Notes under the pieces: model-generated
The model's database searches: none
Told to the model about the DNA's origin: nothing
What the model saw: the letters and a program-made list of their open reading frames with translations, nothing else
Shown: positions 31,668-41,583 of the stretch, one piece after another
How positions within the stretch are numbered: position 1 is the first letter of the stretch
Layout: every line of letters begins with the position of its first letter
NCBI GenBank assembly: GCA_023212645.1
Contig: JALBYC010000029.1
Span: 1-64,000, forward strand
Source of the DNA: Farysia itapuensis
Lineage: Eukaryota; Basidiomycota; Ustilaginomycetes; Ustilaginales; Ustilaginaceae
DNA: 64,000 bases
Direction of reading: 5' to 3'
Translations under genes and position numbers: made by a program

Positions 31668-33212
31668 CTATTCCATGGGGTTGGTACGGCCGGCCTGCTC
31701 GTCATCGTCGTACGAAGTGCCACAGCCACAGAGCCAGTCTGTCCACCACGGTTTCTTGGGCTGGTCTACCGGCTCATCACCACCGTAGGTGCCCGAGTGC
31801 AGTTTGCCGTTGCGCTTTCTCGAGTCAGGCACGTCATCGTCACCCTCAATCTGTTCGCGGAACTTGGAGCTGCTGAGAGAGGTTCGACTGAGTGAGGGTT
31901 TGATGCCATCGGCCAAGTCGCTTTCACCCAAGTCGCCCGTGAGACGTCGACCTTGTCCCTCTGCATCCTCGTCTGTCAGCCCACCATGATGTAACGTCGT
32001 AGACGGCTGCCTGTCGTACGAAGTATCGTCGATGAAGGGGTCGCCAGATCGGATTCGAAGACCACGGGTTTCGTCGGCCGGCTCGGTATCTGTGGCGACA
32101 ATGGTGGGCATAGCTTGCGCTTTGCCCTTGCCCTTGCCAGTATAGCCATTCTCCAAGGCGCGTCGCTGAACACTGGATGCTCTGCCGACCGTGACAATCG
32201 GCCTTGTGGCCGTAGGTGTGGGTTTGAGCGAGAGACGCGATTTGGCCGAGTATGCAGAATCGAGCGAATCAGTAGGATCGACAAAGGGATTACGCATACT
32301 GTGGGGCGGAGTAGCCCCGCGCACGCCAGCGTTGGACGTGCGTGAAGGCACACGGCTCCCAATCGGAGGCAATTTTCGATTGGGACGTTCATCCGAGCCA
32401 AAGGATGCAAAGGACTGGGCACTTTCGGCTGACGAGACACTGGACGGTCGTTGCAAAGCATGACGAGCGAGTCCTGCTGTAGATCCCTCGGAGCCTCTAC
32501 GATCTGAGCTTTCGACTCTTTTGCGCGTCTGTGGTGAGTAGGGTATGCCGGGACTTGCCGCCGCATTCTCTGTAAGGAGCTCTGTTGACGGACCAGACCC
32601 GAGCCCGTTGGATGTTGTGTGGAAGGAGCCGCCAGAAGAGGAGCGATAGGAGTTTGCAGCAGCTGGCGTTCGAGCTGCAGCGATTTTCGAGGTACGGTGA
32701 GCTTTGCGTCTCATTTTCTCTTCTGCGCCCCATCGCTCGAGATTCTGCTGGACCCGTTTTGCCTCGGTAGTCTCTTCCGTGGTGGGCGGATAGGAGTAGG
32801 CGCCATCTTCGTAGTCGGAAGAGTCAGCGCGTTCTCGACGGTTGGAGCTGGAAGGCCCAGCAAGTGTTCGGTCGTAGGTCGAAAAGCCGGCGGCTGTAGT
32901 CTCGTCAATCGTGCCGAGAGACGTGCTACCAGCGTGCGATTCGATTTCTGCGGTCACATCGTATGGATCGTACTGCCGAGAGCTGCGGGTTTCTGTGGCT
33001 GCAGTTGCAGTGGAAGGCGATTCGGACACGTCTTCTGTGCTGGCAGCAAAGGCCTTCCAGCCGGGGCGCGAAGCATCGTCCTGACTGAATGCGGGTGAGA
33101 GACGGTGTTCGGACGGGGTATGCTGGAGAGGATGGTCGGATGCAAAGGAAAGATCGCCTGAATGATCCGGATATGCGTTTGGGTTGAGTGGACGAGATGC
33201 GATGTCGACCAT
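31668..33212 (-). CDS. Orphan disordered protein with conserved WWTDWLCGCG tail
   Basis: 514 residues, single exon, ATG 33212 (MVDIASRPLNPNAYPDHSG). I do not recognise a named domain. Nearly the whole chain is Ser/Arg/Asp-rich and probably unstructured. There is one helical stretch around 165-190 (KRVQQNLERWGAEEKMRRKA) and a short C-terminal block, KKPWWTDWLCGCGTSYDDD, ending QAGRTNPME. The paired cysteines after tryptophans could be palmitoylated, which would tether the protein to membranes; that is inference. The tail looks like the only part under strong constraint. It is divergent from the Dsn1 gene across a 397-base promoter region. Confidence 0.78.
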   Translation of the reverse strand: MVDIASRPLNPNAYPDHSGDLSFASDHPLQHTPSEHRLSPAFSQDDASRPGWKAFAASTEDVSESPSTATAATETRSSRQYDPYDVTAEIESHAGSTSLGTIDETTAAGFSTYDRTLAGPSSSNRRERADSSDYEDGAYSYPPTTEETTEAKRVQQNLERWGAEEKMRRKAHRTSKIAAARTPAAANSYRSSSGGSFHTTSNGLGSGPSTELLTENAAASPGIPYSPQTRKRVESSDRRGSEGSTAGLARHALQRPSSVSSAESAQSFASFGSDERPNRKLPPIGSRVPSRTSNAGVRGATPPHSMRNPFVDPTDSLDSAYSAKSRLSLKPTPTATRPIVTVGRASSVQRRALENGYTGKGKGKAQAMPTIVATDTEPADETRGLRIRSGDPFIDDTSYDRQPSTTLHHGGLTDEDAEGQGRRLTGDLGESDLADGIKPSLSRTSLSSSKFREQIEGDDDVPDSRKRNGKLHSGTYGGDEPVDQPKKPWWTDWLCGCGTSYDDDEQAGRTNPME

Positions 33213-33609
33213 GATGGGGCGAGCTGCGTCCGTCCACAGCGATAGTGGCGACGAGGCTAGTGAGTAGTGAGCACTGAGAGGTACTGACTACTGAGGATGT
33301 CGCTCTCGCTTTCGGCTATGCCAATCGTACAACCAAAAAGAAACACTCGAAATAGCAATTTCCATTTCAAATTCCCCCAATTCGCCGCATTCTGGTGCGT
33401 AATTGAACCCCCCCGTTCTTGGCCAACTTGGTTAACTTGGCCCTTGGCGCGCCTTGGCTGACAGAGCAAGGCTGGTCTAACAAACCCACGCGACGAGCGA
33501 CGCGCCCTTTTTTGGCGGTATAAACACGCTTGGTCGTACCTATCCTTCGCGACAGATTGCATGGACTCCATTGGCATCGACTGACGACGGACGACTCTCC
33601 CACCTGTAT
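33213..33609. promoter_or_regulatory. Bidirectional promoter between the orphan gene and DSN1
   Basis: 397 bases between divergent start codons. TATAAA lies at 33519-33524, 86 bases before the DSN1 ATG. No gene inside. Confidence 0.5.
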
Positions 33610-35529
33610 ATGGCGATCATGTCGCGCAGAACGTCCCGTCTAAGCACCTCTCTGACGGACGACGACTTCGCTCCCTCTACATCCAAACGTCGCACCGCAC
33701 CTTCTTCCTCCAGCAGCAGCAGTAGATCATCAGCAGCCTCGTCGGGCGTCATCCCCACAGTAGCAGCGCGCAATGCTGCCTCGAAACAGACCCGTGCAGA
33801 GACGCGATTCGAGGATCTCTTGGACAACACCCTTGGCGATGAAACACGGCGGGTGGATGTCAGTATAGGTGCATTCCTCTCGGATTCAGTTCAACCTAAA
33901 AGAAAAGCAGACACTGCCGTGCTCGACAGCAAGCGAGCCAAAACAGGCGGCGAGAGCGCCAAAGCTAAGCGCAAGTTGCGGCAGACCTTGGGCGAAGAAG
34001 CGGAAGATGACTTTGTCTTTACGCGCGAACCAGCGCGCAATCCACCATCCAACGGGCTTGCGGGTCGAAATCGTGCAGCACCACGCAACGGGCCAAGCAG
34101 CTCTGCGTCTGCTGCAAGTGGGGCACGCACAACATTTGAGCCTCTACCAGACGCTATGGATGGCGAAACGCCCATCATACGACGCAACCAGGCTTTTCGA
34201 GCTGGCTTGGAAAAGCATCCGCGCTTACCGACAGGCAAAGAAGCCAGCACCAACCGCCGAAGCAGTTTAGGCCTAAAGGGCCAGAAGCGTGTATCCTCCC
34301 TGCGTGATGGCACCGTCGCTTATCCGCACGAAGATGTGCCAGATCACGAACTGTATCGTCACTGCAGCGCCGACCTCCCGCCAGTGGTCCGCATGAAGCA
34401 TCTCACAGCATGGCTTCTCAAACGCTCCCTCGATATCGCCATGGGCAACAAGGATCTTCCCATCCGGTCCAAAGATAAGAAGGGCAAGACGGTCGCATCT
34501 GATCTACCCGTCTTTACCGATGCCGAGCTCAAAACGGTTCAGAAGAAGCGGTCTGAACTTTCGACAATCGTCGAACAGCTGCTGAACGACCTCAGCAGTG
34601 GCGCGTTCGGCATCAGTTGGATGGGCAACGTTGACGCGCAAGCCAAGAAAAGCGGACTGAAACCGCATCCTCGCAACGTCTCGAATCGTCAGGCTTCCAC
34701 CGCTTTGGGTACCACCGTCGAAAACATGACCAAAGAGTCGCAAGCATGGAGCAAAGAGTTGACCCGGATCGAAGACTATGAAGCTGAAACGCTGCGGTTG
34801 GAAGAATTGCTCGCGGCAGGCACGAGCGAGTCGCAAGATGTGATTTCGTGGGACAGACGCGATTTGGACGAGACAGGACTGCAGCAGCTGCGCGATGCAG
34901 AAGCAGCCATTGAAGCCTTACGCCGTCTCGACGACGTGGACGACAAAGCAGTCGAAGGAGCGGAAGGAGAAGCAACGGTCAAGCCCAAAACACCCTCTCG
35001 CGGCAAAGGTCGGGCTTCCAAAGCAGCCGCAACCGCCAGTGCGCCGCCCGCAGCGGCCGAGGCAGAAGACTTGCAGGGCACCCAACGCGATGCACGCTGG
35101 AAGGAGCTCGAATTCAACGTAGACCTACTGCGCTCACGCTCTCACCAATTTGCGCAACTCGAGACGCTGGCGGCAAAGTACATTCGCACCGTCTCGGCGC
35201 ATGCAGCGCAGGCCTTGCGCGACCGCACCTCGTCCAGCAGCGCCTTTACCGGTTCCTCCAGCTCTGCCAGCTCCAAACGTGGCAAACGCAAGACATCCGC
35301 CGCTGGCAACCGAGGTGGTGCAGATCGTCTCGAAATGCTGCTCAGTGGCGTACGCGAATCCAGATCCATCTCCAGCACCGACACCGCCCAACCACCATCA
35401 GACACCACGGCCGATCAGAGCACCACCCACATCGGCGACCTTACCGCCGTGCCTGTGTTTGAAGCCGACGAAACAGACCCAACGGATCTCCTGCGTGCGC
35501 TTGCCCGAATGGGATCCTCTTCCTCCTAA
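33610..35529 (+). CDS. DSN1: Kinetochore MIND/Mis12-complex subunit Dsn1/Mis13
   Basis: 639 residues from ATG 33610; a second ATG at 33619 (MSRRTSRLS) is equally possible. Dsn1/Mis13 is the MIND-complex subunit that links the inner kinetochore to Ndc80 and is an Aurora B target. The N-terminal 230 residues are Ser/Arg-rich, and RRTSRL and RRSSLG fit Aurora-type sites. The conserved Mis13 domain starts around 250 with LYRHCSADLPPVVRMKHLTA, then WLLKRSLDIAM, and contains FGISWMGN. It is followed by long helices (KELTRIEDYEAETLRLEELL). The C-terminus includes a coiled coil and a low-complexity Ser/Ala stretch. Convergent with NDUFA12. Confidence 0.88.
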   Translation: MAIMSRRTSRLSTSLTDDDFAPSTSKRRTAPSSSSSSSRSSAASSGVIPTVAARNAASKQTRAETRFEDLLDNTLGDETRRVDVSIGAFLSDSVQPKRKADTAVLDSKRAKTGGESAKAKRKLRQTLGEEAEDDFVFTREPARNPPSNGLAGRNRAAPRNGPSSSASAASGARTTFEPLPDAMDGETPIIRRNQAFRAGLEKHPRLPTGKEASTNRRSSLGLKGQKRVSSLRDGTVAYPHEDVPDHELYRHCSADLPPVVRMKHLTAWLLKRSLDIAMGNKDLPIRSKDKKGKTVASDLPVFTDAELKTVQKKRSELSTIVEQLLNDLSSGAFGISWMGNVDAQAKKSGLKPHPRNVSNRQASTALGTTVENMTKESQAWSKELTRIEDYEAETLRLEELLAAGTSESQDVISWDRRDLDETGLQQLRDAEAAIEALRRLDDVDDKAVEGAEGEATVKPKTPSRGKGRASKAAATASAPPAAAEAEDLQGTQRDARWKELEFNVDLLRSRSHQFAQLETLAAKYIRTVSAHAAQALRDRTSSSSAFTGSSSSASSKRGKRKTSAAGNRGGADRLEMLLSGVRESRSISSTDTAQPPSDTTADQSTTHIGDLTAVPVFEADETDPTDLLRALARMGSSSS

Positions 35530-35660
35530 TCTTTGTATCTTTGTCCACCCCATCTTCACCAACCGCAATGTACTTCTACTTTTGTATGGAATTGTGTCCG
35601 ATTACTCCCGCCTTTGTGCATACTTTGGCGAAAGTGCTGTGTGTTTGCAGGCAGTATCGA

Positions 35661-36297
35661 CTATTGTCGCTGAGCGACTTTGGGTTCCCACGCGTTCTAG
35701 ATTTTGACAGAGCAATACAGATGAGTCACTCTGAACGCGATGCACAAGACAGGAACTGGGGGGGTTTCGTGCTGCAAAGGACTTACAATCTTGGGCTTGA
35801 CGGTGCTGTATGTCTTGTTGGCGCCTCGTGTGCCGGTGATGTTTTCGCGTGGCGCCTGTTGTGGATACCATCGTCAATTATGATCAGAAGGGGGGTGTGA
35901 GCGAACGCGAAGAGGGTGCACTTACCGACAGCCAGGTGGGAGTTACTTTCTGCATCACTGGGTCGAGATGGGGTGGATCATTTCGAATGTGGTGCAACCA
36001 AGAGTGCCACATGGGATCAATCTGCCCTGCATTGAACTCGTTATCCGCCACGTAGTCAACCCATCTATGACGCAACGGCAACTCTTCATGGTTCTCGTAG
36101 TACTTGTTCCCATTTCTGCACGCAGCTCCAAGACGGTCAGCGACTTGTCGACGCAAACACCAAACGCGATCTCCCACGACTTACCGATCGACTCCTACAA
36201 GTCGACCCGACTTGGCATCGCCAATATAGTTAATATCGCGCCAGAACTTTCGCAGTCCCTCCTTGCGGATGTAGTTGATGGTGCGTGCGAGCGACAT
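35661..36297 (-). CDS. NADH:ubiquinone oxidoreductase subunit NDUFA12 (B17.2)
   Basis: Accessory subunit of mitochondrial complex I, 135 residues from four exons: 36297-36185, 36115-35926, 35855-35787 and 35696-35661 (introns 69, 70 and 90 nt, all GTAAGT..AG). It was found by splicing, because no single frame shows it. The family blocks are clear: MSLARTINYIRKEGLRKFWR, then GDAKSGRLVGVDRNGNKYYE, NHEELPLRHRWVDYV, and FNAGQIDPMWHSWLHHIR. Human NDUFA12 has 145 residues. No cleavable presequence is needed in this family. The presence of the gene indicates a fungus that retains respiratory complex I. Convergent with DSN1. Confidence 0.93.
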
Positions 36298-36677
36298 GGT
36301 GGGGCGGGAAGGGGGCGGGGGGGATGGAAGTCAGCGCCAAACACAGGGCAAATCAGTGTGAGTGTGCGACCAATTTCCAAACCTCGAATCTCAACCACAT
36401 CGGCAAGATCGATCGCCGATGCTCGAAACGCGTCCATCCGATTCCGCTGGCAAACAAAGCATGGTAATCAGTAGTGGTGGCAAAAATAAATTCCTATAGT
36501 ACAACATTGCGATCGACGCGCAATGTGAAAGGGGGCCTGGGATGGACCTGGTGCGGATACAAAACAGAGTGGGGGAGAGCGCAGAAAAGGAAGAGAAAGC
36601 ATGGATGCTAGGTGGTATGCAAATGACACGGGACAATGGGGAATGCAAGGTGGGAGAGCGTGTGCCTCTCCCCCATT
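36298..36677. other. Spacer: NDUFA12 promoter and RNR2 3' flank
   Basis: 380 bases. The two flanking genes run the same way on the minus strand. It includes a G-rich patch around 36306-36332. No further gene seen. Confidence 0.55.
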
Positions 36678-38003
36678 CTAGAAGTCTTCCTCGAGCGAAA
36701 AGCTGTGTACGTCCTTCTGGACACCTGTGCTCTCGTCGTCGTGGTCCTTGCGTGCCACACCGGCCTTTGCGTACTCGGCCACCTTTTTCTCGAAAAAGTT
36801 GGTCTTGCCCTGCAGTGAAATGTTCTCCATAAAGTCAAAGGGGTTCGAGGAGCCGTAGTGCTTCTCGTTGCCGAGCGACATGAGCAGACGATCGGCGACG
36901 TATTCAATGTACTGGCACATGAGCTTGGCGTTCATGCCAATCAGCGAAACGGGAAGCGCATCTGTCAAGAAGCTCTGCTCGATGCGTACAGCCTCGGTAA
37001 TGATGCGCAGGACCGTGTCTGGGTGGGCACGCTTCTTGAGGTGGCTAAAGAGCAGACAGGCAAAGTCGGTGTGCAGACCCTCGTCACGCGAGATCAACTC
37101 GTTGGAAAAGGTGAGACCGGGCATCAGACCGCGCTTCTTGAGCCAGAAGATCGAGGCAAAGGAGCCAGAGAAAAAGATGCCCTCGACTGCCGCAAAGGCA
37201 ACAAGGCGCTCGGCAAAGGTCGCCTTCTTGTCGCTGATCCATCGCAAAGCCCAATCGGCCTTTTGCTTGACGACAGGAATCGTCTCGACAGCATCAAAGA
37301 GGAACTCGCGCTGCTCGGGCTCGCGGATGTATGTGTCAATGAGAAGCGAGTAGGTCTCGGAGTGAATGTTTTCCATCATGATCTGGAAGCCGTAGAAGCA
37401 TCGCGCCTCGGCAGCTTGGACTTCGGAGCTGAAACGTTCGACCAGGTTCTCGTTGACAATACCGTCAGAAGCGGCGAAAAAGGCGAGCACGTGCGAGATA
37501 AAGTGACGCTCGTTGTCGTTCAGCTTGTTGTCCCAGTCGTGCATGTCCTTGGACAGGTCGATCTCTTCAGCAGTCCAGAAGGATGCTTCAGCCTTCTTGT
37601 ACATTTGCCAGATCTGTACAGTGGCGCGTAATGGTCAGTGATGAGAAAAAAGACGCGTCGCGTATGAAGGAAAAGGACAACTTACCTCGTGGTAGCGGAT
37701 GGGGAAGAGGACAAAGCGGCGCTTGGACTCTACGAGCAGAGGCTCTTCTTCTTCGGGCAAATCTACTTCGCCGACAAACTTGGCTCGGACGTCGACATCG
37801 GTGGTGGATGGCGCCGACTTGGTGTCGGCCTCCTGCTTGCCCTTGGTGAGGAAGGCGGGCTCGGAAAAGTCATCCTGGTCGGCGGCGACGTTCTTGACGA
37901 CGCCATTCTTCTTGGAAGGGGTCGCGTTGACGTCGATGCCAGCCAGACCGGCGGCGACCTTCTTGGAGGGAGTCTCGGGGGTATGTTGAGCGACGGCAGA
38001 CAT
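36678..38003 (-). CDS. RNR2: Ribonucleoside-diphosphate reductase small subunit
   Basis: Di-iron tyrosyl-radical subunit of class Ia ribonucleotide reductase. Two exons, 38003-37686 and 37613-36678, separated by a 72-nt intron. The join gives [20 protein letters not shown], as in all RNR2 proteins. Product 417 residues. The first 90 are a variable regulatory tail with two TPSKK repeats, which look like CDK-type sites. Then [20 protein letters not shown] and [20 protein letters not shown] follow, the latter containing the radical Tyr and iron ligands. The tail [10 protein letters not shown] is the peptide that docks to RNR1. Two ACGCGT boxes occur upstream, mirroring RNR1. Confidence 0.97.
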
Positions 38004-38905
38004 GATGATGAAGAGAGAAGACAGAGGCGAGGAGGGAGGTAAGGTGAGGAGGGGGGAGGGAAGAAAGTGTCCAGGCTGAGTTGGCGTTAAGTACCTTTTG
38101 CAGCTTTGCTGTACGCCAAAGTCGAAGCGCGCCTGTGCGAGTCGAGACGTGTATGCGTGCGTGACTTTCGGGAGGGAAGAGAGAGAGTGCTGATGGTGTT
38201 TAAGTGCAAACACTTGAACGCGTTGAGCGATGCAAAAACACGCTTTGCCTTTTCAAATGGTCATCACCCATGGCCAAATGCTGAGTCAGTTGGCACATTT
38301 GAAAAAGGGCCGTCGCGCCCAATTTACGCGTTGATACAAATGTGAACTGTCCGTCGTGTTGAGTAGTCGTGCATCTGCTGCATGGCCGAGCTGCAGAACA
38401 TTGTATTGCCCGCTTGCAAGCTGTCAAATGCCACACTTTGCTTCGGTCTATGCTCAGCCAGCTGCAGCCTTGGCATCATAGTTTGCCGCTTGATGCGACG
38501 GTCGCGACCTCGGCGTCCAGTCTTCTGTCATGCTGGACGTGACTTGCACGCCCCACTGCTCGCACGACTCTTTCTCAACCCACTTGGCGGGAGTCGAAAA
38601 GCATCTGTTCCCGGTTCCACGTTCGCACTCTTCATTCCAGTTCCCGACATGAGCGGTGCTCGACTCGTCGGCGTCGTCGTCCTTGTCATATCACACTGTC
38701 GGATCTCGGATTTGTCGATGGCCTGTTAGACCGACCGGTAACAAAGTTAACCGCTAGAACCGCTACCCCGGACTTCAATCTCGCTTGTTCTTGAGGCAAA
38801 AGTGTCACTTTCAGCACGCACTGACGACACACTGACATCTCCTCTGTCACCATCAGTGGTGCGGAGTGTAAGGCAAGCCCGGTAGGAGCACGTAGCGAGC
38901 TCACC
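38004..38905. promoter_or_regulatory. RNR2 upstream region with two MCB boxes
   Basis: 902 bases between divergent RNR2 and the hydrolase gene. ACGCGT at 38218-38223 and 38326-38331 lies 215 and 323 bases upstream of the RNR2 ATG. The near part is purine-rich (GGAGGGAGG on the plus strand). Short open frames near 38382-38729 show no family features. Confidence 0.55.
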
Positions 38906-40114
38906 ATGCCAGTTGAGATTGAGCACCGCTCCTTTCGACATCACACTCCAGACAGTTTCCCATTGGCGGTCACCACTTTCCTGCCCACATCCACGGCCGA
39001 TGTCAAAGCGACTGTCGTGTTTGCCAATGCAACAGGCGTACAGGGTCGATTCTATCACAGTGTAGCCTCATGGCTTGCAACACAAGGCGTTGCTGCCTAT
39101 ACCTTCGACTATCGCTTCTCCGGTCATTCCTTTCCCCTGCACAGAAACCCAGAGAGGTTGGCGCAGGACGAAGACTATTTTGAAGATGCTTTGCGCGAAT
39201 GTCCTTCCGACACGGATCTGACTGGCACCTGGAGTCGAGTTGACTTGGCTTCTATCGTTCAGCTGGCTTACTCCTCTTACCCGCAAGTGGACTTGACGGT
39301 CATTGGGCACAGTTTGGGTGGCCACCTGATGATCGTCTTGCCTCCAAGTCACATGTACGGTCCTGTAGCCAAAGTCAAGCGTCTCCTCAATGTATGCGGC
39401 GGAAACGCTTATGTGCAAAATCAGAAGGACCCAGAAGCAGCCGCGTTTGGCTTTCTCGAGGTGGTGGTCAAAGCCATGGCGCAAGACCGGCTATTTCGCG
39501 CCTCGAATCTGGGTCTGGGCTACGATCTGCCCTTTGGACCGGGCATGGAATGGATCGAATGGTACTTTCATCCACACTTTGCCTTCAACAGGCCAGAGAA
39601 TCTCAAGCTCGCACGCGGGCTCAAGGGAATCCCCCTCCTTTACGTTGGCTTTGAAGACGATGACAAGATCGGCAAGAACATGATGGAAAAGTACCTCGGT
39701 ATGATGGACCATTCCGACGGTCTGAAGCGCAGTCTGTGGATCGATCCCGCCAAGAAAGGCTGGCCCAAGTGCGGACATGTCAATGCGTTCACCAAGAGCA
39801 AGCAGGCCGAGATCCTGCCTGTCGAGCACGGGGAAGGCTACGCCGCCCAAAACGAGTTTGAAGACGCCATTGCCATCAAGCCCGCAACCCCGCGCTCATC
39901 GCTCACCAAAGAAGAAAGTATATGGAAGCTGTTCCTCGACTACATCCTGGGCAACGAGGTCGACACCTCACTTTCCGAGCACAGAACCTGGCGTCCAGCA
40001 GACGAACGGGACACCGAGACAGAACAACGCCAAGAAACACAAGCTAGACAACAACAACCGCGCCCAGAATCCATCATCCTCAAAGACTTGCAGCCGCAAA
40101 AGGCTCGATTGTAA
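38906..40114 (+). CDS. Alpha/beta hydrolase (serine-hydrolase type)
   Basis: 402 residues, single exon, ATG 38906. The N-terminal strand and oxyanion region read VVFANATGVQGRFYHSVASW. A fold-typical YTFDYRFSGHS follows, and then the nucleophile elbow VIGHSLGGHL with Ser136. This pattern matches the 'predicted alpha/beta hydrolase' group found in bacteria and fungi, which has no established substrate. A late His (GHVNAFTK near residue 290) could complete the triad. No signal peptide or membrane segment, so cytosolic. The C-terminal 70 residues are polar and low complexity. Convergent with the aldolase-like gene. Confidence 0.82.
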   Translation: MPVEIEHRSFRHHTPDSFPLAVTTFLPTSTADVKATVVFANATGVQGRFYHSVASWLATQGVAAYTFDYRFSGHSFPLHRNPERLAQDEDYFEDALRECPSDTDLTGTWSRVDLASIVQLAYSSYPQVDLTVIGHSLGGHLMIVLPPSHMYGPVAKVKRLLNVCGGNAYVQNQKDPEAAAFGFLEVVVKAMAQDRLFRASNLGLGYDLPFGPGMEWIEWYFHPHFAFNRPENLKLARGLKGIPLLYVGFEDDDKIGKNMMEKYLGMMDHSDGLKRSLWIDPAKKGWPKCGHVNAFTKSKQAEILPVEHGEGYAAQNEFEDAIAIKPATPRSSLTKEESIWKLFLDYILGNEVDTSLSEHRTWRPADERDTETEQRQETQARQQQPRPESIILKDLQPQKARL

Positions 40115-40156
40115 GAACTATTCGTTTTGCGCTAATCTTGATACCATTGTGGCAAT

Positions 40157-41288
40157 CTAGAGACATAGACCGAGCGAGATCATTGTCGCCAGTGCGAGCA
40201 GTGCGACTAGCTGATTGCGACGGACATTGTCCGGAGAAGCTGCGGAAGCCAATTTTGTCTCTACCGTTGTGTTCCACAGTTCGGGATGACGAGCATGGTC
40301 GGCAAGTATACCCGATTCGATTTGCGTTATCCAGAGGAGCCAGCTGCGCAAGTAGTTGTCGGTCATCTGCGTCGCCGTGCTGGGCAGAAAGTAGGGCGTC
40401 GCTCCGCTCGTACTGGCCGTGCCGATGGTGGCAATCATATCCGTGTAGATACCGGCGTTCTTGACGGCAGCGATGAAGCGGAAGACAGTTTCCAGCACAG
40501 AAGTTGCCGTGACGGTGGCGCCGTCGTTTCGCATCAGCACGACCGGTCTGTAACCGGGATTTTGAACCACGGTGGTCACATTTGCCCCTTCGGGACCCAC
40601 AGCGCGTGCCAAGGCGCGTCCTTTTACCGCATTGTCAATCGCGGCAGAAGTCGTGTTTGGCTCGCTTTCGAACAGGGAGAATGTAGGCGCGCCGTAGGGA
40701 CCCAAAAACGCTGCGCCCTGGAATGCGGGCAGGAACGCGGAAAAATCCGGGCCGGCGGTGATGGTGGTGACGTTGGAGGTGGTGTCCGGGTAGAGCGACC
40801 AGGGTAGCAGCTGTCTGGCGCGATAGTATGCGATACTGCTGACGGTCGTGTTGGGGAATCGCTGGTAGATGGAAGAGTGGATGAAAACTTCCGACGGGCG
40901 GACAGGAGGGTCGAACTCGCCCAACGCTGCTCCAACGATGATGGAGTCGTTGATGCGCACCACTGCAATATCTGCGGGCGTGACTTGTGCGGGAGCGCTG
41001 CTCCCTGCTGTCATCAGGAAGGTGTCGTTTGGCGACACCGGATCGCGCACCGAGATGTGGCCAGGACCGTCATCTGCTATTCCATACCAAGCCAAGATGC
41101 GCGAAGCATTCACCAGCTGGTTCACCGCCAGTTCGCGTGGTGTCAGACGCGGTAGACTGGAAGACGTGTCAGAGCAGCCCACAACCAATGAAAGGAAATT
41201 TCAAGAATACTTACGCTTGTGCACCAACGCTCACACCAAGCGACAAGAGGATGACCATCACCATCATCGTCCACAGAATGGTAGTCAT
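40157..41288 (-). CDS. Secreted, probably GPI-anchored class II aldolase/adducin-fold protein
   Basis: 357 residues, two exons (41288-41215 and 41156-40157; 58-nt intron). Exon 1 supplies a signal peptide, MTTILWTMMVMVILLSLGVS, followed by GAQA. The mature part has the aldolase-II hallmarks GHISVRDP and SEVFIHSSIY. The expected zinc ligands are not there: the HTH motif is replaced by AYY after SSI, and the NHG motif by RNDG. Several N-x-T/S glycosylation sites occur. The C-terminus ends in a hydrophobic run (NQLVALLALATMISLGLCL), fitting a GPI signal. It is therefore likely an extracellular, non-catalytic or differently catalytic member. Convergent with the hydrolase gene. Confidence 0.82.
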
Positions 41289-41583
41289 CTTGCAACAGAA
41301 TGTGCATAGATAACGGGCGAGTTTGAGCGGGCTGGCATCTTATATGTCTAGCTGCAGACTCGCTTGTCTGAGCTCACTCACTGTTGTTAGGGGGAGTGAA
41401 ATCACGACGCGCGATCGCAGAGTAGCTCAAGGTTGACAGACGCGTGTCAGTAACAAGCTCTCCGCTCTCGTCCGGACACACCGCAGATCAAAGAAAAGAT
41501 TACAATTAAAGCATAGATGCAAGCAACGTGATCAAAGGGACAGTGCAGCATTGGGCACTAGGAAGGAAGGTGACTTTGGTGCA

